Source: Methanolobus psychrophilus R15 (GTDB lineage Archaea; Halobacteriota; Methanosarcinia; Methanosarcinales; Methanosarcinaceae). Taken from it: a stretch of DNA of 64,000 nt. Numbering within the stretch: position 1 is the stretch's first letter; every line of letters starts with the position of its first letter. This document shows, in pieces, positions 34,401 through 42,888 of this stretch. The notes beneath the pieces were generated by a model that saw only the letters and a program-made list of their open reading frames with translations, was not told the DNA's origin and made no database searches. A program made the position numbers and the translations under genes. Where the stretch lies: positions 2,194,042 to 2,258,041 of the forward strand of contig CP003083.1 of NCBI GenBank assembly GCA_000306725.1, given 5' to 3'.

Positions 34401-36746
34401 ACCATAACCAGTGATGTAACTCTCTATGCGCAATGGATATGTTTTGTGACATATGATGACAATGGTGCAACCAGTGGATCCGCTCCATCTGATCTATACG
34501 GTTATTCCGAGAACGAATCTGTTACTGTACTGGGTCAAAACGATCTGCTGAAGATGGACCATGAATTCATGGGATGGAACACTGCTGCAGATGGCAATGG
34601 GACCAACTATGTACAAGACACTTCATTTGCAGCATCAGGCAATGTAACATTGTATGCAAATTGGATGCTCAACTGTTCAGTGACATACCATGCCAATGGA
34701 GATGTGACGGGCTCGGTGCCTGTGGATACAGTTGTCTATCACCCAGGCGATGAAGTTACCGTGAAAACAAATGATACCATTGTAAGAGATGGTTATGTAT
34801 TTGCAGGATGGAACACTCTAGCCGATGGTAATGGAACCAGCTACAATCCAACAGAGACATTCAATATAGAAAATGATGTGGATCTCTATGCTCAATGGTT
34901 AAAGATTTGTTATGTGACATATTATCCAAACAATGCAGATGACGGCGATGTTCCAGTAGATAACGACAGTCCGTATATCGAAGGTGACATGGTTACTGTA
35001 AAGGACCAAAATACCCTCATTAGAAACGAACACGGATTTGATGGCTGGAATACCATAGCAAACGGAAGCGGAACTGCATATCAATCTGGAGAAATGTTCG
35101 GAATATCTGGCAATGTCAGCCTGTATGCACAATGGAATGTCAATTATTATGACGCAGGAACACTTACAGTCATTGACTTTACCACAGGTTCTATTTCATC
35201 AGAAATTGTACACGTTCAGCCAGCACTTGCTGATATAACAACGTTGAAGGTTAAGAACGGAACATTGGATATTGTCGATATTCACTGGATACGTGATAAC
35301 CTGACCAGTTTGGAAACGTTTGAAGTAACAGAGAATGGCGCATTTGTCAATGATACATTGCCCAATTCAGCATTCCATAACAACTTATTGGGACATGCGA
35401 ACATAACTAATGTAACTCTTACCACGGTTAATGTGATAGGCGATCATGCATTTAATTCCTGTTACAACCTGACTACCCTGGACATACCAAATGTAATATC
35501 CATTGGCGATTATTCAGTTACATCATGCTATTCATTGATCAATATTACGGCACCAGAAGTCGTTAATATTGGAGCATTTGCATTTGAAGATTGCTATCGA
35601 CTTGAATCGATCGATATGCCAAACCTGACCATTGCATCTGATGGTGCATTTTACGACACTGGCTTTACCGAGGTTTCGCTGCCAAAATTAACTAATGTCA
35701 GCAGGTTTATGTTTGTCAGTTGTCACAACTTGACAAGCGCATTTTTACCAAATGTTACCAACATTGGTAGATATGCTTTCCACGACTGCACCCAACTTGA
35801 TTCACTTACACTTGGTAGTTCCATACCTATCGTCGATAATTCCAGCATGGATATAGATTCTGTTGACTATGTTGCCGATGACAGGATCCATGTTTCTGGT
35901 ATCAGTGGTGGTACGTTTTACGGATTGCCGACAAATCGTATCCTGCATGTACCAGATGCTGCTATAAGTTCTTATAAGGCGTATGACGATGGCGATGATC
36001 CAGCCACAGATCTCTGGTATGGGTGGACAGTATATGAAGAACCAGCCGACAGATCACCAAGTGGTTCAGGTGGGTACTACATTGCCAATCCAGGCACAGA
36101 CCCTGACAATTTAGAAAGCTCAGCTACACGCACTCTTCGTATATCTGCAGGCGTAAATGCAAACTACGACTTTTCAGCAAGTGAAGGTCCAGTGTTTGGC
36201 ATAAGCTTTGTGCCAATGAAGAATGTAGGCACTGTAGTAACCAGGGTTGATGTTCTTTCCAATACACCATCGGATGTTACAGAATCATCAGGTATGTCGT
36301 ACAAGATGATGAACATCGAGGTTGGTCGCGCGGGAACCATTTCTTCATCCAACGCAAAGGATATTATTATCAATTTCAAGGTATCTAAAACATGGATCGA
36401 AGAGAATAACATCGATATTTCAACTATTCGCTTATCCAGGTATCACGCAGATCAGTGGAATGATCTTCCGACTACCCAGGAAAGCGAAGACGATGAGTAT
36501 ATCTACTTCTCTGCTGAAACGCCAGGATTCTCTGTTTTCGAGATCAAAGGAGATATCATTTCTACGTCCGATGAAAAGCCTGGACAGATTCCAGTAGCGG
36601 AGCCCAACTCAGATGTTGAAGATGTACCAATCGAGAATACAAAAGACAAGAACAATGGATATATCTTCCTCGTGCTTGGTATTCTGGTTGTCATCGGAGC
36701 AGCTGGATACATCTATTGGACGAAGCAGAATAGGGGCAGAAAGTAA
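31458..36746 (+). CDS. Giant secreted surface protein: BspA-like LRR, eleven InlB-type repeats, PGF-pre-PGF-like domain, C-terminal anchor
   Basis: A 1762-aa secreted protein. Residues 1-33 are a signal peptide (KKVSSTLFVSAMIVLMF). It has a BspA/LRR_5-type block (about 60-365, with repeats of the form IGSSAFLGSKLETIDFPELI), then eleven tandem repeats of about 75 residues, each ending LYANW or LYAQW, like Listeria-Bacteroides (Flg_new/InlB B) repeats (about 375-1225). A second LRR block follows (about 1235-1540), then a domain ending PGFSVFEIKGD (about 1560-1690) typical of the methanogen PGF-pre-PGF domain, and last a transmembrane helix with a basic tail (about 1738-1762). The PGF-CTERM anchor motif is absent. 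An adhesin or surface-layer role is likely. The gene is monocistronic. Confidence 0.85.
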   Translation: MIEKKHLLKKVSSTLFVSAMIVLMFTTMSASADGNYYDATNHTMNIVSFATGSLSASIESAHSTPSEINTLRITGGTLNPVDTLWIKSNLVNLGTFEVIEDGAFFANAVPSTMFEYNGNIVNVTFTTVTKVEYSAFMSCGALEYVNLPLVETIEFNSFSECISLSTIIAPNVKTIGSSAFLGSKLETIDFPELISVANGAFYHCNWLANVSMPNVSSIGGMAFNGCNNLTDVYMPNVTTIDSSAFSGSKLETIDVPELISVGFGAFFNCDWLVNVSMPNVTTIGGFAFDDCNNLTDVYMPKVTTFGSGVFDGCSQLDSLTLGSTIPSVADSAVFNGLPATRTLYVPNENISSYKEYDDGDDPASDLWYGWIVCGIDELYYVTYDNNGAIDGFVPVDGSSYLNGTNVTLPGKGDLLKIGYEFSGWNTLADGNGTNYLPGEEFTISGNTTLYANWTAIYFAIYHGTGAISGSAPVDLNIYHLGDEVTVSDQNTLVKTGYVFDGWTTMLDGTGNSYTPGDTFNIDGTVNLYAQWICFVTYDDNNATEGSLPVDVEEYSEGDIVNIMGPSDLLKDGHEFSGWNTADDGSGTNYVQNDTFTILGNTTLYANWTAVYSVTYNANGATSGDVHVDSTVYYLNDEVTVKNENTLVRTGYAFDGWNTAADGTGTDYASLETFEITEDVNLYAQWICFVTYNNNGATSGTVPVDQGNYSEDDSVIVLGQSDLMNTGHEFMGWNTASDGTGTNYVLDDTFTIVCNTTLYANWALNYSVTYNGNGETGGAVPIDGNVYHINDSAFVENQNTLVRTGHVFAGWNSAADGTGSEHAPFDAFVITGDVTLYAQWICYITYDGNDATEGTAPADVSPYPTGTNVTLPGEGDLLKTGHIFTGWNTAVDGSGDNYMPGVEFTMTGNTTFYANWTAVYSVIYDVNGATEWTLPIDPNNPHVTGTNVTVMDGTLARTDYVFDGWNTAADGTGTSYNPAEEFTITSDVTLYAQWICFVTYDDNGATSGSAPSDLYGYSENESVTVLGQNDLLKMDHEFMGWNTAADGNGTNYVQDTSFAASGNVTLYANWMLNCSVTYHANGDVTGSVPVDTVVYHPGDEVTVKTNDTIVRDGYVFAGWNTLADGNGTSYNPTETFNIENDVDLYAQWLKICYVTYYPNNADDGDVPVDNDSPYIEGDMVTVKDQNTLIRNEHGFDGWNTIANGSGTAYQSGEMFGISGNVSLYAQWNVNYYDAGTLTVIDFTTGSISSEIVHVQPALADITTLKVKNGTLDIVDIHWIRDNLTSLETFEVTENGAFVNDTLPNSAFHNNLLGHANITNVTLTTVNVIGDHAFNSCYNLTTLDIPNVISIGDYSVTSCYSLINITAPEVVNIGAFAFEDCYRLESIDMPNLTIASDGAFYDTGFTEVSLPKLTNVSRFMFVSCHNLTSAFLPNVTNIGRYAFHDCTQLDSLTLGSSIPIVDNSSMDIDSVDYVADDRIHVSGISGGTFYGLPTNRILHVPDAAISSYKAYDDGDDPATDLWYGWTVYEEPADRSPSGSGGYYIANPGTDPDNLESSATRTLRISAGVNANYDFSASEGPVFGISFVPMKNVGTVVTRVDVLSNTPSDVTESSGMSYKMMNIEVGRAGTISSSNAKDIIINFKVSKTWIEENNIDISTIRLSRYHADQWNDLPTTQESEDDEYIYFSAETPGFSVFEIKGDIISTSDEKPGQIPVAEPNSDVEDVPIENTKDKNNGYIFLVLGILVVIGAAGYIYWTKQNRGRK

Positions 36747-36749
36747 TAA

Positions 36750-36779
36750 CCTTTCTCCCTTTCTTTTTTATTTTTTTAT
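36750..36779 (+). terminator. Poly-T terminator
   Basis: After the stop at 36744-36746 the sequence runs into TTTCTTTTTTATTTTTTTATC, an archaeal-type oligo-T terminator for the giant surface-protein gene. Confidence 0.55.
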
Positions 36780-36797
36780 CAGCATATAGCAAGGAGA

Positions 36798-36817
36798 CCC
36801 CCGTATTTATACGGGGG
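36798..36817. repeat. Hairpin CCCCCGTAT / ATACGGGGG
   Basis: A perfect 9-bp stem with a two-base loop (or 8 bp with four). It stands out in AT-rich DNA. It lies between the surface gene and the convergent 116-aa gene and could stop transcripts from both sides. Confidence 0.6.
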
Positions 36818-36946
36818 GAGAATTGAGTTTTCAAATATCATAAACTACTATTTGTTCGAAAATAACAAGGGTTTCTACAGAACTCATTTATTACTAATTG
36901 TGTTCATACTTGAAATGATTGAACATCTGCTTTCCATGGGTAAACA

Positions 36947-37297
36947 TTAACTAGTTTTCCTCTGGTTTTTGAGGTTGAGTTTAATTGTTCTATCGTCAAC
37001 AGTAGTATCTGCTCGGATGGTATTCGATATTCTTGATTTTGCAGGTACAAATTCTGTGCTTCTGGCGACTACACCACGCTCAGTTTCAATAACTACATCG
37101 ATTATGCCATCGGCATCTCCAGAATTAAATAGGGTATAGCTTACGTCGGTATAGGCTCCAAGTGCCAAATTAAAGCCTTCATTATGATTCCATTGAGAAA
37201 GCTGAATGTCTGGTTCAGCTGTTAAACCTGTCAAAAATCCTGAACTAACTAGAAACCAAGCAACAATTATCAGGATTAATATATTTATAAATTTCAT
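36947..37297 (-). CDS. Membrane-anchored CARDB-like beta-sandwich protein
   Basis: A 116-aa protein with an N-terminal hydrophobic segment (residues about 5-22, ILILIIVAWFLVSSGF), then a globular part resembling a CARDB/immunoglobulin-like fold (SYTLFNSGDADGIIDVVIETERG). It is probably held in the membrane with the domain outside. It is convergent with the giant surface protein and may contribute to the cell surface. The function is unknown. Confidence 0.6.
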   Translation of the reverse strand: MKFINILILIIVAWFLVSSGFLTGLTAEPDIQLSQWNHNEGFNLALGAYTDVSYTLFNSGDADGIIDVVIETERGVVARSTEFVPAKSRISNTIRADTTVDDRTIKLNLKNQRKTS

Positions 37298-38241
37298 ATT
37301 TTTAAAAGGATGTTTTCTTACTTAATTTTGATGGTTATTATTTGAAGGTTGTAGCCATAAGCAGTAAAAAGTGAGGTAAATTATAGTTATACATTTCATT
37401 GAATTTCGAAAAGTTATCGCGCAATTTATCAGTTAACTTTTCAAAGTTTCCCGAAAAGAAGCAATCGCATCTTCTCGGCATATTTTGAAAAGTTAATTTA
37501 ATTTGATGGATTATTTTTTTTCTAGTAATGCAATCCAAAAAAAAAATTACTATTTTAATAATTTTATTTATTTTTGTAAATTATATTTTGTCAAAGTTGG
37601 GTAAAAATATGCCAAAATTAGGTATATTAGGGCTTTTAAACCATTCAGATACTGCGATATCAAAGTCAATTTTTAAGTGTCATTTTTCCCCTGCTTTTGA
37701 AGTAAATATTTTAATAATGTACCACAATTGTTATATAGTTGATTCTTTTAACGATCGAAAAAACGCTATTTGGAGCTCTATTTGAGTGAACCTCTTTGTT
37801 ACCTGTTATATACGAATATCAACTTGTCCTTCGACTCGGTAGTGGTGGTACAGGTAAAAAGTATAAGAAACACATAGCACGCTAAAAAATCGATAGCTGT
37901 AGACATGTTATTGTTTAAATTAGCCTCGATTTTACTGAAATTTCCGATTATCGGGCTTTCTACAAAATATTCAGCAAACTGGAAAAAAGCCTACCTGAAT
38001 CGACCTCTGGAGAAAATACTTCTCGAAATGTTATGATAAGTTTCCGAATTTTAATCGCTATAAAATCTGTTCGTATTGAGTAAAACCATGGGTATGAAAG
38101 TTTGAAGATAAGAATAAATCCTCAAGAAAAAGTTGAACACAAAAATACTTAACTTATCAAAGAAGCTTGAAATCAAATCTGCCAGAGATGGTGACTAAAA
38201 TCCTAATTTTTTTGAATTAATACCTCTGGCTTTATTCTAAT
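37298..38241. other. AT-rich non-coding spacer with decayed frames
   Basis: No convincing gene. An 85-codon forward frame at 37528-37785 is made of low-complexity AT-rich codons. A 50-codon frame near 37927-38085 (ISDYRAFYKIFSKLEKSL) has no start or family. Near the IS the left flank could read IRIKPEVLIQKN in reverse, which I could not prove to be the lost TBP end. Confidence 0.5.
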
Positions 38242-38981
38242 GGCATTGTTAATTAAACATCGCTAGTTCTTTATTTCTGTACTTCATTAACAGGAGAACA
38301 GAGTATCTCAACATTTCAAGACTCTTTGAATAACATTTAGACTTTCTTCTCAATCTTGCCAGGAAATGCCTAAATATGCTGTTATATCCTTCTACGGTAT
38401 ATGTTTCAGCTTTGGATCGAGTATGAATAACCTCTGGAAGAAACTCTGCATATGCTTTCCAGTGATCGGTCATGACTTCTTTTATTTCCTTATCCTTTAG
38501 TATTTCCCAGAGTTGTCTTCCAGTTTCCGTGCCTCTGCTACCAAAAGAGCAGTTGATGAACTTTTTCCCAATCCTATCAACAGCAATCCAGATCCAGCAA
38601 TATTTTTTTTGTTGCCTATATAAGTGTGCATTTCATCTAATTCAACAATCTCAATCTCATTTTCACTTTTTAGGTCCTCTAACTCCTGACCAAATTTCTT
38701 AATCCAATTATAAACAGAAACATGACTTACTCCCAAAAATCTTCCGATCGAACGAAATCCTAATCCTTCAAGATAGAGTTGTAAAGCCTGCCTTTTAATG
38801 GAAGTAGAACTCGCAGTCGATTTTATCTCGACTGTATAGTTATATCCGCAATCATAACATTTGTAGCGTTGACGTTCATCGACTTTCCCATTCTTTTTGT
38901 GGTTGGAACTCTTACATTTAGGGCAGTTCATACTGAAGTATAGGCTTTCATCCTATATACCTCTATTTACTTAACAATGCC
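38242..38981 (-). mobile_element. IS1-family insertion sequence
   Basis: A 740-bp element bounded by a 16-bp inverted repeat: GGCATTGTTAATTAAA at 38242-38257 and, in reverse, GGCATTGTTAAGTAAA at 38966-38981 (one mismatch). It carries a transposase in two frames. No target-site duplication is evident, and the right end lies inside a TBP gene, so a deletion at the left flank after insertion is likely. Confidence 0.75.
38249..38931 (-). CDS. IS1-type transposase in two overlapping frames (InsA/InsB-like)
   Basis: The first frame starts at 38931: a zinc-finger DNA-binding domain (CPKCKS, then YKCYDCG), a helix-turn-helix (SIGRFLGVSHVSVYNWIKKF) and the first catalytic residue region (VELDEMHTYIGNKKN). 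At that point eight A on the coding strand (38603-38610) would allow a -1 slip into the second frame. It then reads YCWIWIAVDRIGKKF, and later MTDHWKAYAEFLPEVIHTRS with the second catalytic D and ends NKELAMFN. IS1 elements use -1 frameshifting at an A run to make the fused enzyme, so this may be functional. A single-base indel inactivating it cannot be excluded. Confidence 0.7.
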
Positions 38982-39549
38982 TGCCAGTTATCGTAATTTT
39001 TCCTGAAGAAAATAAAATAAACGATGCTCCCCAGTCTTTATAAACTAAACCTGGGAATTGTTCAGGTTCATAACTGGCCTTGGATTGATCAAGAACATAC
39101 ATGAGTTTTTCGAGGGTTGATTTCATTTCAATATGATCCTGTATCACAAAATTGTGGATGGAAATCTTTATTTGGCCAATAGATATTTCTGCATCCTTTA
39201 AAAGAGAAATAATTTTGTCCGCAATTATTTCCACCTCTGAAACTGATTTAACCCCTGTGATCAAAAACTTACCTGACTTATAGAACGCAACATAATACCC
39301 TTCAGGAATTAATCGCATTTTCAGCCAAGCTTTTGTAGACGCAAACTCTCCACCTTTTACCTTTTCCTGTATTTCAGCAAGCTCAAAAGATTGAGATGCC
39401 TTGACTGTTGCAACTACATTCACAATTTCCATGCTCTCATAATTGAAAGAGGGCATATTTAAGGGTACGTAGGTAGTATCCTCTGTATCAATACACTTAT
39501 ATGTTGTTGAACAATTTTTCTTTGACCAGATTTGCAAAGTCATTCTCAT
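38982..39549 (-). pseudogene. tbp: Divergent TATA-binding protein paralogue cut by IS1
   Basis: The frame encodes two TBP repeats. The first starts EIVNVVATVKASQSFELAEI and includes LKMRLIPEGYYVAFYKSGKF then LITGVKSVSEVE. The second starts KISIHNFVIQDHIEMK and ends LFSSGKITITG, where the IS1 end adds RHC and a stop. About 35 C-terminal residues of the second repeat are missing. An N-terminal extension of about 39 residues precedes the core. Methanosarcinales commonly have more than one TBP; this copy differs from the standard saddle in several positions. A truncated saddle may not fold, so I call it a pseudogene, though the frame is otherwise intact. Confidence 0.75.
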
Positions 39550-40103
39550 TTTTAATCATGGAGAATAACTTAAAGTTTACATCAATCAATTTGTCAATGT
39601 CTTTATCAAACTCGTCTCTGACCATGTGAATGTGCCATACTTCTGCATGTATAGACTCCTTTCACAAGACAAAACTTGTTTAAGGTGCTTCTATTTCTTG
39701 CCACATATCTTGTTGGAGCAGCCCGCCGATATTTGTTGATTCCACTCCGAGTATTTCATATATCGCTTTTTGCCAGAAGGCTCTGTGGAAATCCTCGCTA
39801 TTCAGGCAAGAATGGAAATTAGCAATAATTCAAAATGTGCTGTCAGCTATTGACGACATTTGATAATTTTGATCTGTAGCTAGTGGTTTCGATAGGTTTT
39901 CTACAGAGCCAAAGCTTTTTAATTTTAAAAATGGATATTTTTCTATCCAGAATGCGATTTTTCTACTACCTATAAAAGCAAAAACCATCTATAGACATTG
40001 CTTTTCCCCGACAAACACAAGGCAGCGTACAAAACAAAGAGATTATCCCACTTATAAAGAGAAGAGTAATTCATTCAAGCCAAAGAATAGTAAGTGCAGG
40101 GTG
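39550..40103. other. Spacer upstream of TBP and downstream of the integrase
   Basis: No complete gene. In reverse, a frame tail reads FWQKAIYEILGVESTNIGGLL and ends QEIEAP at about 39680-39830, with no start; it looks like the end of a decayed regulator-type protein. The remainder is AT-rich. Confidence 0.4.
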
Positions 40104-41258
40104 TTACCCCACACAAAGATTTTCTTGCAATTTACTGTTCGAATAAGGGCACATTGCAATAAAGCTTGTGATTTCAATGGATAGTTCCTTGTTGATTTGC
40201 TCGTGGTCCATTGTTGCCTTCAAGTCCAAAGGACATCCACAGTGGCTGCACAGATTAGCTGCAGGACTGTTTCTGGTGTTGCACCGATGGCATACTTTAT
40301 CTAGCAGGAAAGGCTCTGCCTTCTTCTCCTTATACCCTCCTAGAGACAGTAGGAAGTCACCAACATCCTTTGAGGACAGATGAACATATGTTTTGGGCAT
40401 ATCTGATCCAGGTGCCCAGCCCAAATGGGCTTTAAGCTGAGATTCAGAGAGATGATTTGCAAGGTCGGTACTTCTTGAATGACGGAACAGGTGAGGATGT
40501 ACGTTCTTAACAATGCCTGCTTTTGTGGCAGTTCTTTTGATCATCATGTAAAGAGCGCCGTAATCCATTTTCTGTCCATGGTTTCGTGTACCCGTATTAA
40601 CCCACAGGGGAGCGTTCATATTATGTTTCTGTGGATGGATATCCATCCACTTGGACAGAGCAGGAACACTGTAGAGCAATCTAATATCTCTCTTATCGGT
40701 TTTCCCATCGACTGAAATGGTTGCGCTATAATCATCAAAACAAACGTTCTTGATACAAAGGTGTGCAATCTCTCCAATTCTTGCCCCAGAGTCCGCAAGC
40801 ACTGATATGATTGCCTGATTCCTGACATCAGCAGCAGCATCGATCATAGCAATAATTTCATCGTGTGTCAGCAAATCTTCTCTCTGAACAGATGAGGTCC
40901 TTACTGGTTTTATCTTAATCCAGTCGATAATGGCTGGCTTTTCTTCATCGTAGTACCATTTGTAAAATGACTTGATGCACTTCTTATAATCATTTCTGGT
41001 AGTTACAGCATAACCATTCCTTTCGATTCTACTGATAAGGCTTACTATATCTTTTTTCTTTGCAGTACCGAAAGTGACACTCCACTTCGATGCAATGAGA
41101 TTAAGTAAACCGAGAAGTTTCACAACACGGTAAATACCTACTCCTTTAGCAAAGAGATAGTCTTCATATTCTATGAGAATACTCTTGTCCTCTTCGGAGT
41201 AGGATGCATTTCTGATTCGATCTTCAAGTGATTCTAGCTGTTTCTTAATTTTATACAT
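40104..41258 (-). CDS. Tyrosine recombinase/integrase with C-terminal zinc ribbon (second copy)
   Basis: A 384-aa XerC/D-like integrase. It has an N-terminal SAM-like core-binding domain (about 1-120) and a catalytic domain with ARIGEIAHL (first Arg), HPHLFRHSRST (HxxR), LGWAPGS and the nucleophile in PKTYVHLS. After the catalytic domain, CHRCNTRNSP and CSHCGCPLD form a zinc ribbon (two CxxC). All catalytic residues are present, so it may be active. It is a close paralogue of the neighbour at 41476, with 217 bp between. Together they mark the right end of the island at tRNA-Thr. Confidence 0.88.
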   Translation of the reverse strand: MYKIKKQLESLEDRIRNASYSEEDKSILIEYEDYLFAKGVGIYRVVKLLGLLNLIASKWSVTFGTAKKKDIVSLISRIERNGYAVTTRNDYKKCIKSFYKWYYDEEKPAIIDWIKIKPVRTSSVQREDLLTHDEIIAMIDAAADVRNQAIISVLADSGARIGEIAHLCIKNVCFDDYSATISVDGKTDKRDIRLLYSVPALSKWMDIHPQKHNMNAPLWVNTGTRNHGQKMDYGALYMMIKRTATKAGIVKNVHPHLFRHSRSTDLANHLSESQLKAHLGWAPGSDMPKTYVHLSSKDVGDFLLSLGGYKEKKAEPFLLDKVCHRCNTRNSPAANLCSHCGCPLDLKATMDHEQINKELSIEITSFIAMCPYSNSKLQENLCVG

Positions 41259-41475
41259 AATGTTTTTTCCTTCATACTATTGACAACTATGTTTCAAAAA
41301 ATAGTCTCGACATCATGTATTTAAATATATGCGGAAGGATAATATTCAAATCAACTACACAGCACCAACTTCAAATTTTGGACAAATATACCCTTACTTA
41401 ATAATATTTTAAACGGGTAACAAAAAATAAAATAAAAAGAAAAGCCCTCTTTTGGCTCAAAATCTTTTGAAAAGT

Positions 41476-42654
41476 TCATTCCTCTCTGAGTTGCGCCTTA
41501 CATATCAAGTCCTCGAGGAAAGACTTTAACTCTGGATTATCCTTCATCCTTTCAATCAGTTGGTTTGTCGACTTCTCGGATTTTTCTCCCATCTCGATAG
41601 CATCCTTAATATTAAACGCAAACCCGCATTTTTTGCAGATCTTATTGGTAGTCTCATTGGTTGTATCACACCTTGGGCATCGTTTGAATGCTGTTTGAGG
41701 CTTTGACTCGTCAATTTCCAATCCGTACAACTTTAATATCGCTCTATCAAGGTCTTTCCCCGAAAGATGGACATATACGCCCGACATGTCTGATCCTGTT
41801 ACCCAGCCTGCGTATTTTTCCAGTTGAGCTTCAGTTAGGTTCTGAGCAAGGATTGTACATCTCGAATGCCTGAATAGATGTGGATATATCCTTTTCTTTA
41901 CTCCTGCTTTCCCAGCAATCCTTTTTAGAAGGATATTATAACCAGCGTAGCTCATGGGTTCCCCATAGCTACGTGTCCCGACGTTTATCCAAACAAAACT
42001 CTCGGGGTTGTCACGATGTGGGTGTATGGAAAGCCAAGATGCAAGGTAAGGCACACAAACAATAGTACGGATCCGTCTCATCCCCGTTTTACCAGTCAAA
42101 GTTACCTGTGCACCAAGTTCATCAAAATGTACGTGCTTGATCTTGAGGTTGGCCATCTCGCCAATTCTCGCCGCAGAGTCATAAAGTGTTGCAATTAAAG
42201 CCTTGTCGCGCACATGGTTGGATACATCTACCATTTTCAAAACATCGTCTTCCGTAAGCAGATCTTCAGGAACTTTTGAATTAGCAATTCTTTCTTTGAT
42301 TGTCAACCATTCTAAAAGGGAAGGATAATCATCTGGTTTCAACCACTGGTAGAATTTGCGTATACATATCTTGTAGTCTTTCTTTGTTGATGCAGCAAGC
42401 CCTTCATCCCTTTGGACCTTACCCACGAGATTCTTGAGATCTCTTTCGGTCGCATCTTCAAAATCAACACTCATCATATGTCGGAGTCTGTTTAATTGAC
42501 CCAGATACTTTGATATACGCGAAAGGCTCAGATCTTCGGTAAAAAGCTGATCCTCGTAGCTAAAGAGTGTTTCCTTATCCTTTTCAGAATATGTCGCATT
42601 CTTAATGCGCCTTTCAGCAGCTTTAAGCTGCTCCTCGAAGTCATGTAGTGACAT
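41476..42654 (-). CDS. Tyrosine recombinase/integrase with C-terminal zinc ribbon, beside tRNA-Thr
   Basis: A 392-aa paralogue of the previous integrase. Catalytic landmarks are ARIGEMANL, YPHLFRHSRCT, YAGWVTGS and the nucleophile in SGVYVHLSG. The zinc ribbon is CPRCDTTNE with CKKCGFAFN, followed by a longer C-terminal tail. The start lies 60 bp from the 3' end of tRNA-Thr and reads away from it, the usual arrangement for an integrase that recombines into a tRNA gene 3' end. Both enzymes may act as a pair, or one may be for excision. Confidence 0.88.
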   Translation of the reverse strand: MSLHDFEEQLKAAERRIKNATYSEKDKETLFSYEDQLFTEDLSLSRISKYLGQLNRLRHMMSVDFEDATERDLKNLVGKVQRDEGLAASTKKDYKICIRKFYQWLKPDDYPSLLEWLTIKERIANSKVPEDLLTEDDVLKMVDVSNHVRDKALIATLYDSAARIGEMANLKIKHVHFDELGAQVTLTGKTGMRRIRTIVCVPYLASWLSIHPHRDNPESFVWINVGTRSYGEPMSYAGYNILLKRIAGKAGVKKRIYPHLFRHSRCTILAQNLTEAQLEKYAGWVTGSDMSGVYVHLSGKDLDRAILKLYGLEIDESKPQTAFKRCPRCDTTNETTNKICKKCGFAFNIKDAIEMGEKSEKSTNQLIERMKDNPELKSFLEDLICKAQLREE

Positions 42655-42713
42655 TTGCTCTGACCTACCTTGATCCTTCCAAGGCAGGTGGGAGCGTTAA
42701 ACTGGAAGTAGGA

Positions 42714-42787
42714 AGCCCCGGGCGTGATTTGAACACGCGGCCTAGTGATTACAAGTCACTCGCTCTGCCGGGCTGAGCCACCGAGGC
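42714..42787 (-). tRNA. tRNA-Thr (TGT anticodon)
   Basis: A 74-base cloverleaf read in reverse: acceptor GCCTCGG with CCGGGGC, D-arm GCTC/GAGC, anticodon arm AGTGA-CTTGTAA-TCACT (anticodon TGT, decoding ACA), T-arm GCGTG-TTCAAAT-CACGC. No CCA is encoded. It forms the right boundary of the integrated region; a duplicated 3' end at the far side was not found in the window. Confidence 0.93.
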
Positions 42788-42888
42788 ATTCTGTAGGAAA
42801 TGTGCTCCGCACTTATTTATGGGATGCACTCCCTTACATAGCATGATAGCAGATAAATTTTATGGTTATCCGGGACCGGAGGTGTCCT

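Noticed and set aside
37528..37785. 85-codon forward frame with hydrophobic start
   Set aside because: Very AT-rich low-complexity codons, no ribosome site, no family features and no neighbours in the same direction; more likely chance.
1..42713. CRISPR array expected from the CARF gene and the cas1 relics
   Set aside because: I looked for regularly spaced 24-40-bp repeats and found none; only short origin-type repeats at 26.7-27.2 kb, whose spacing does not fit.
42714..42787. Left attachment-site copy of the tRNA-Thr 3' end
   Set aside because: No stretch resembling the T-arm and acceptor sequence of this tRNA was seen elsewhere in the window.
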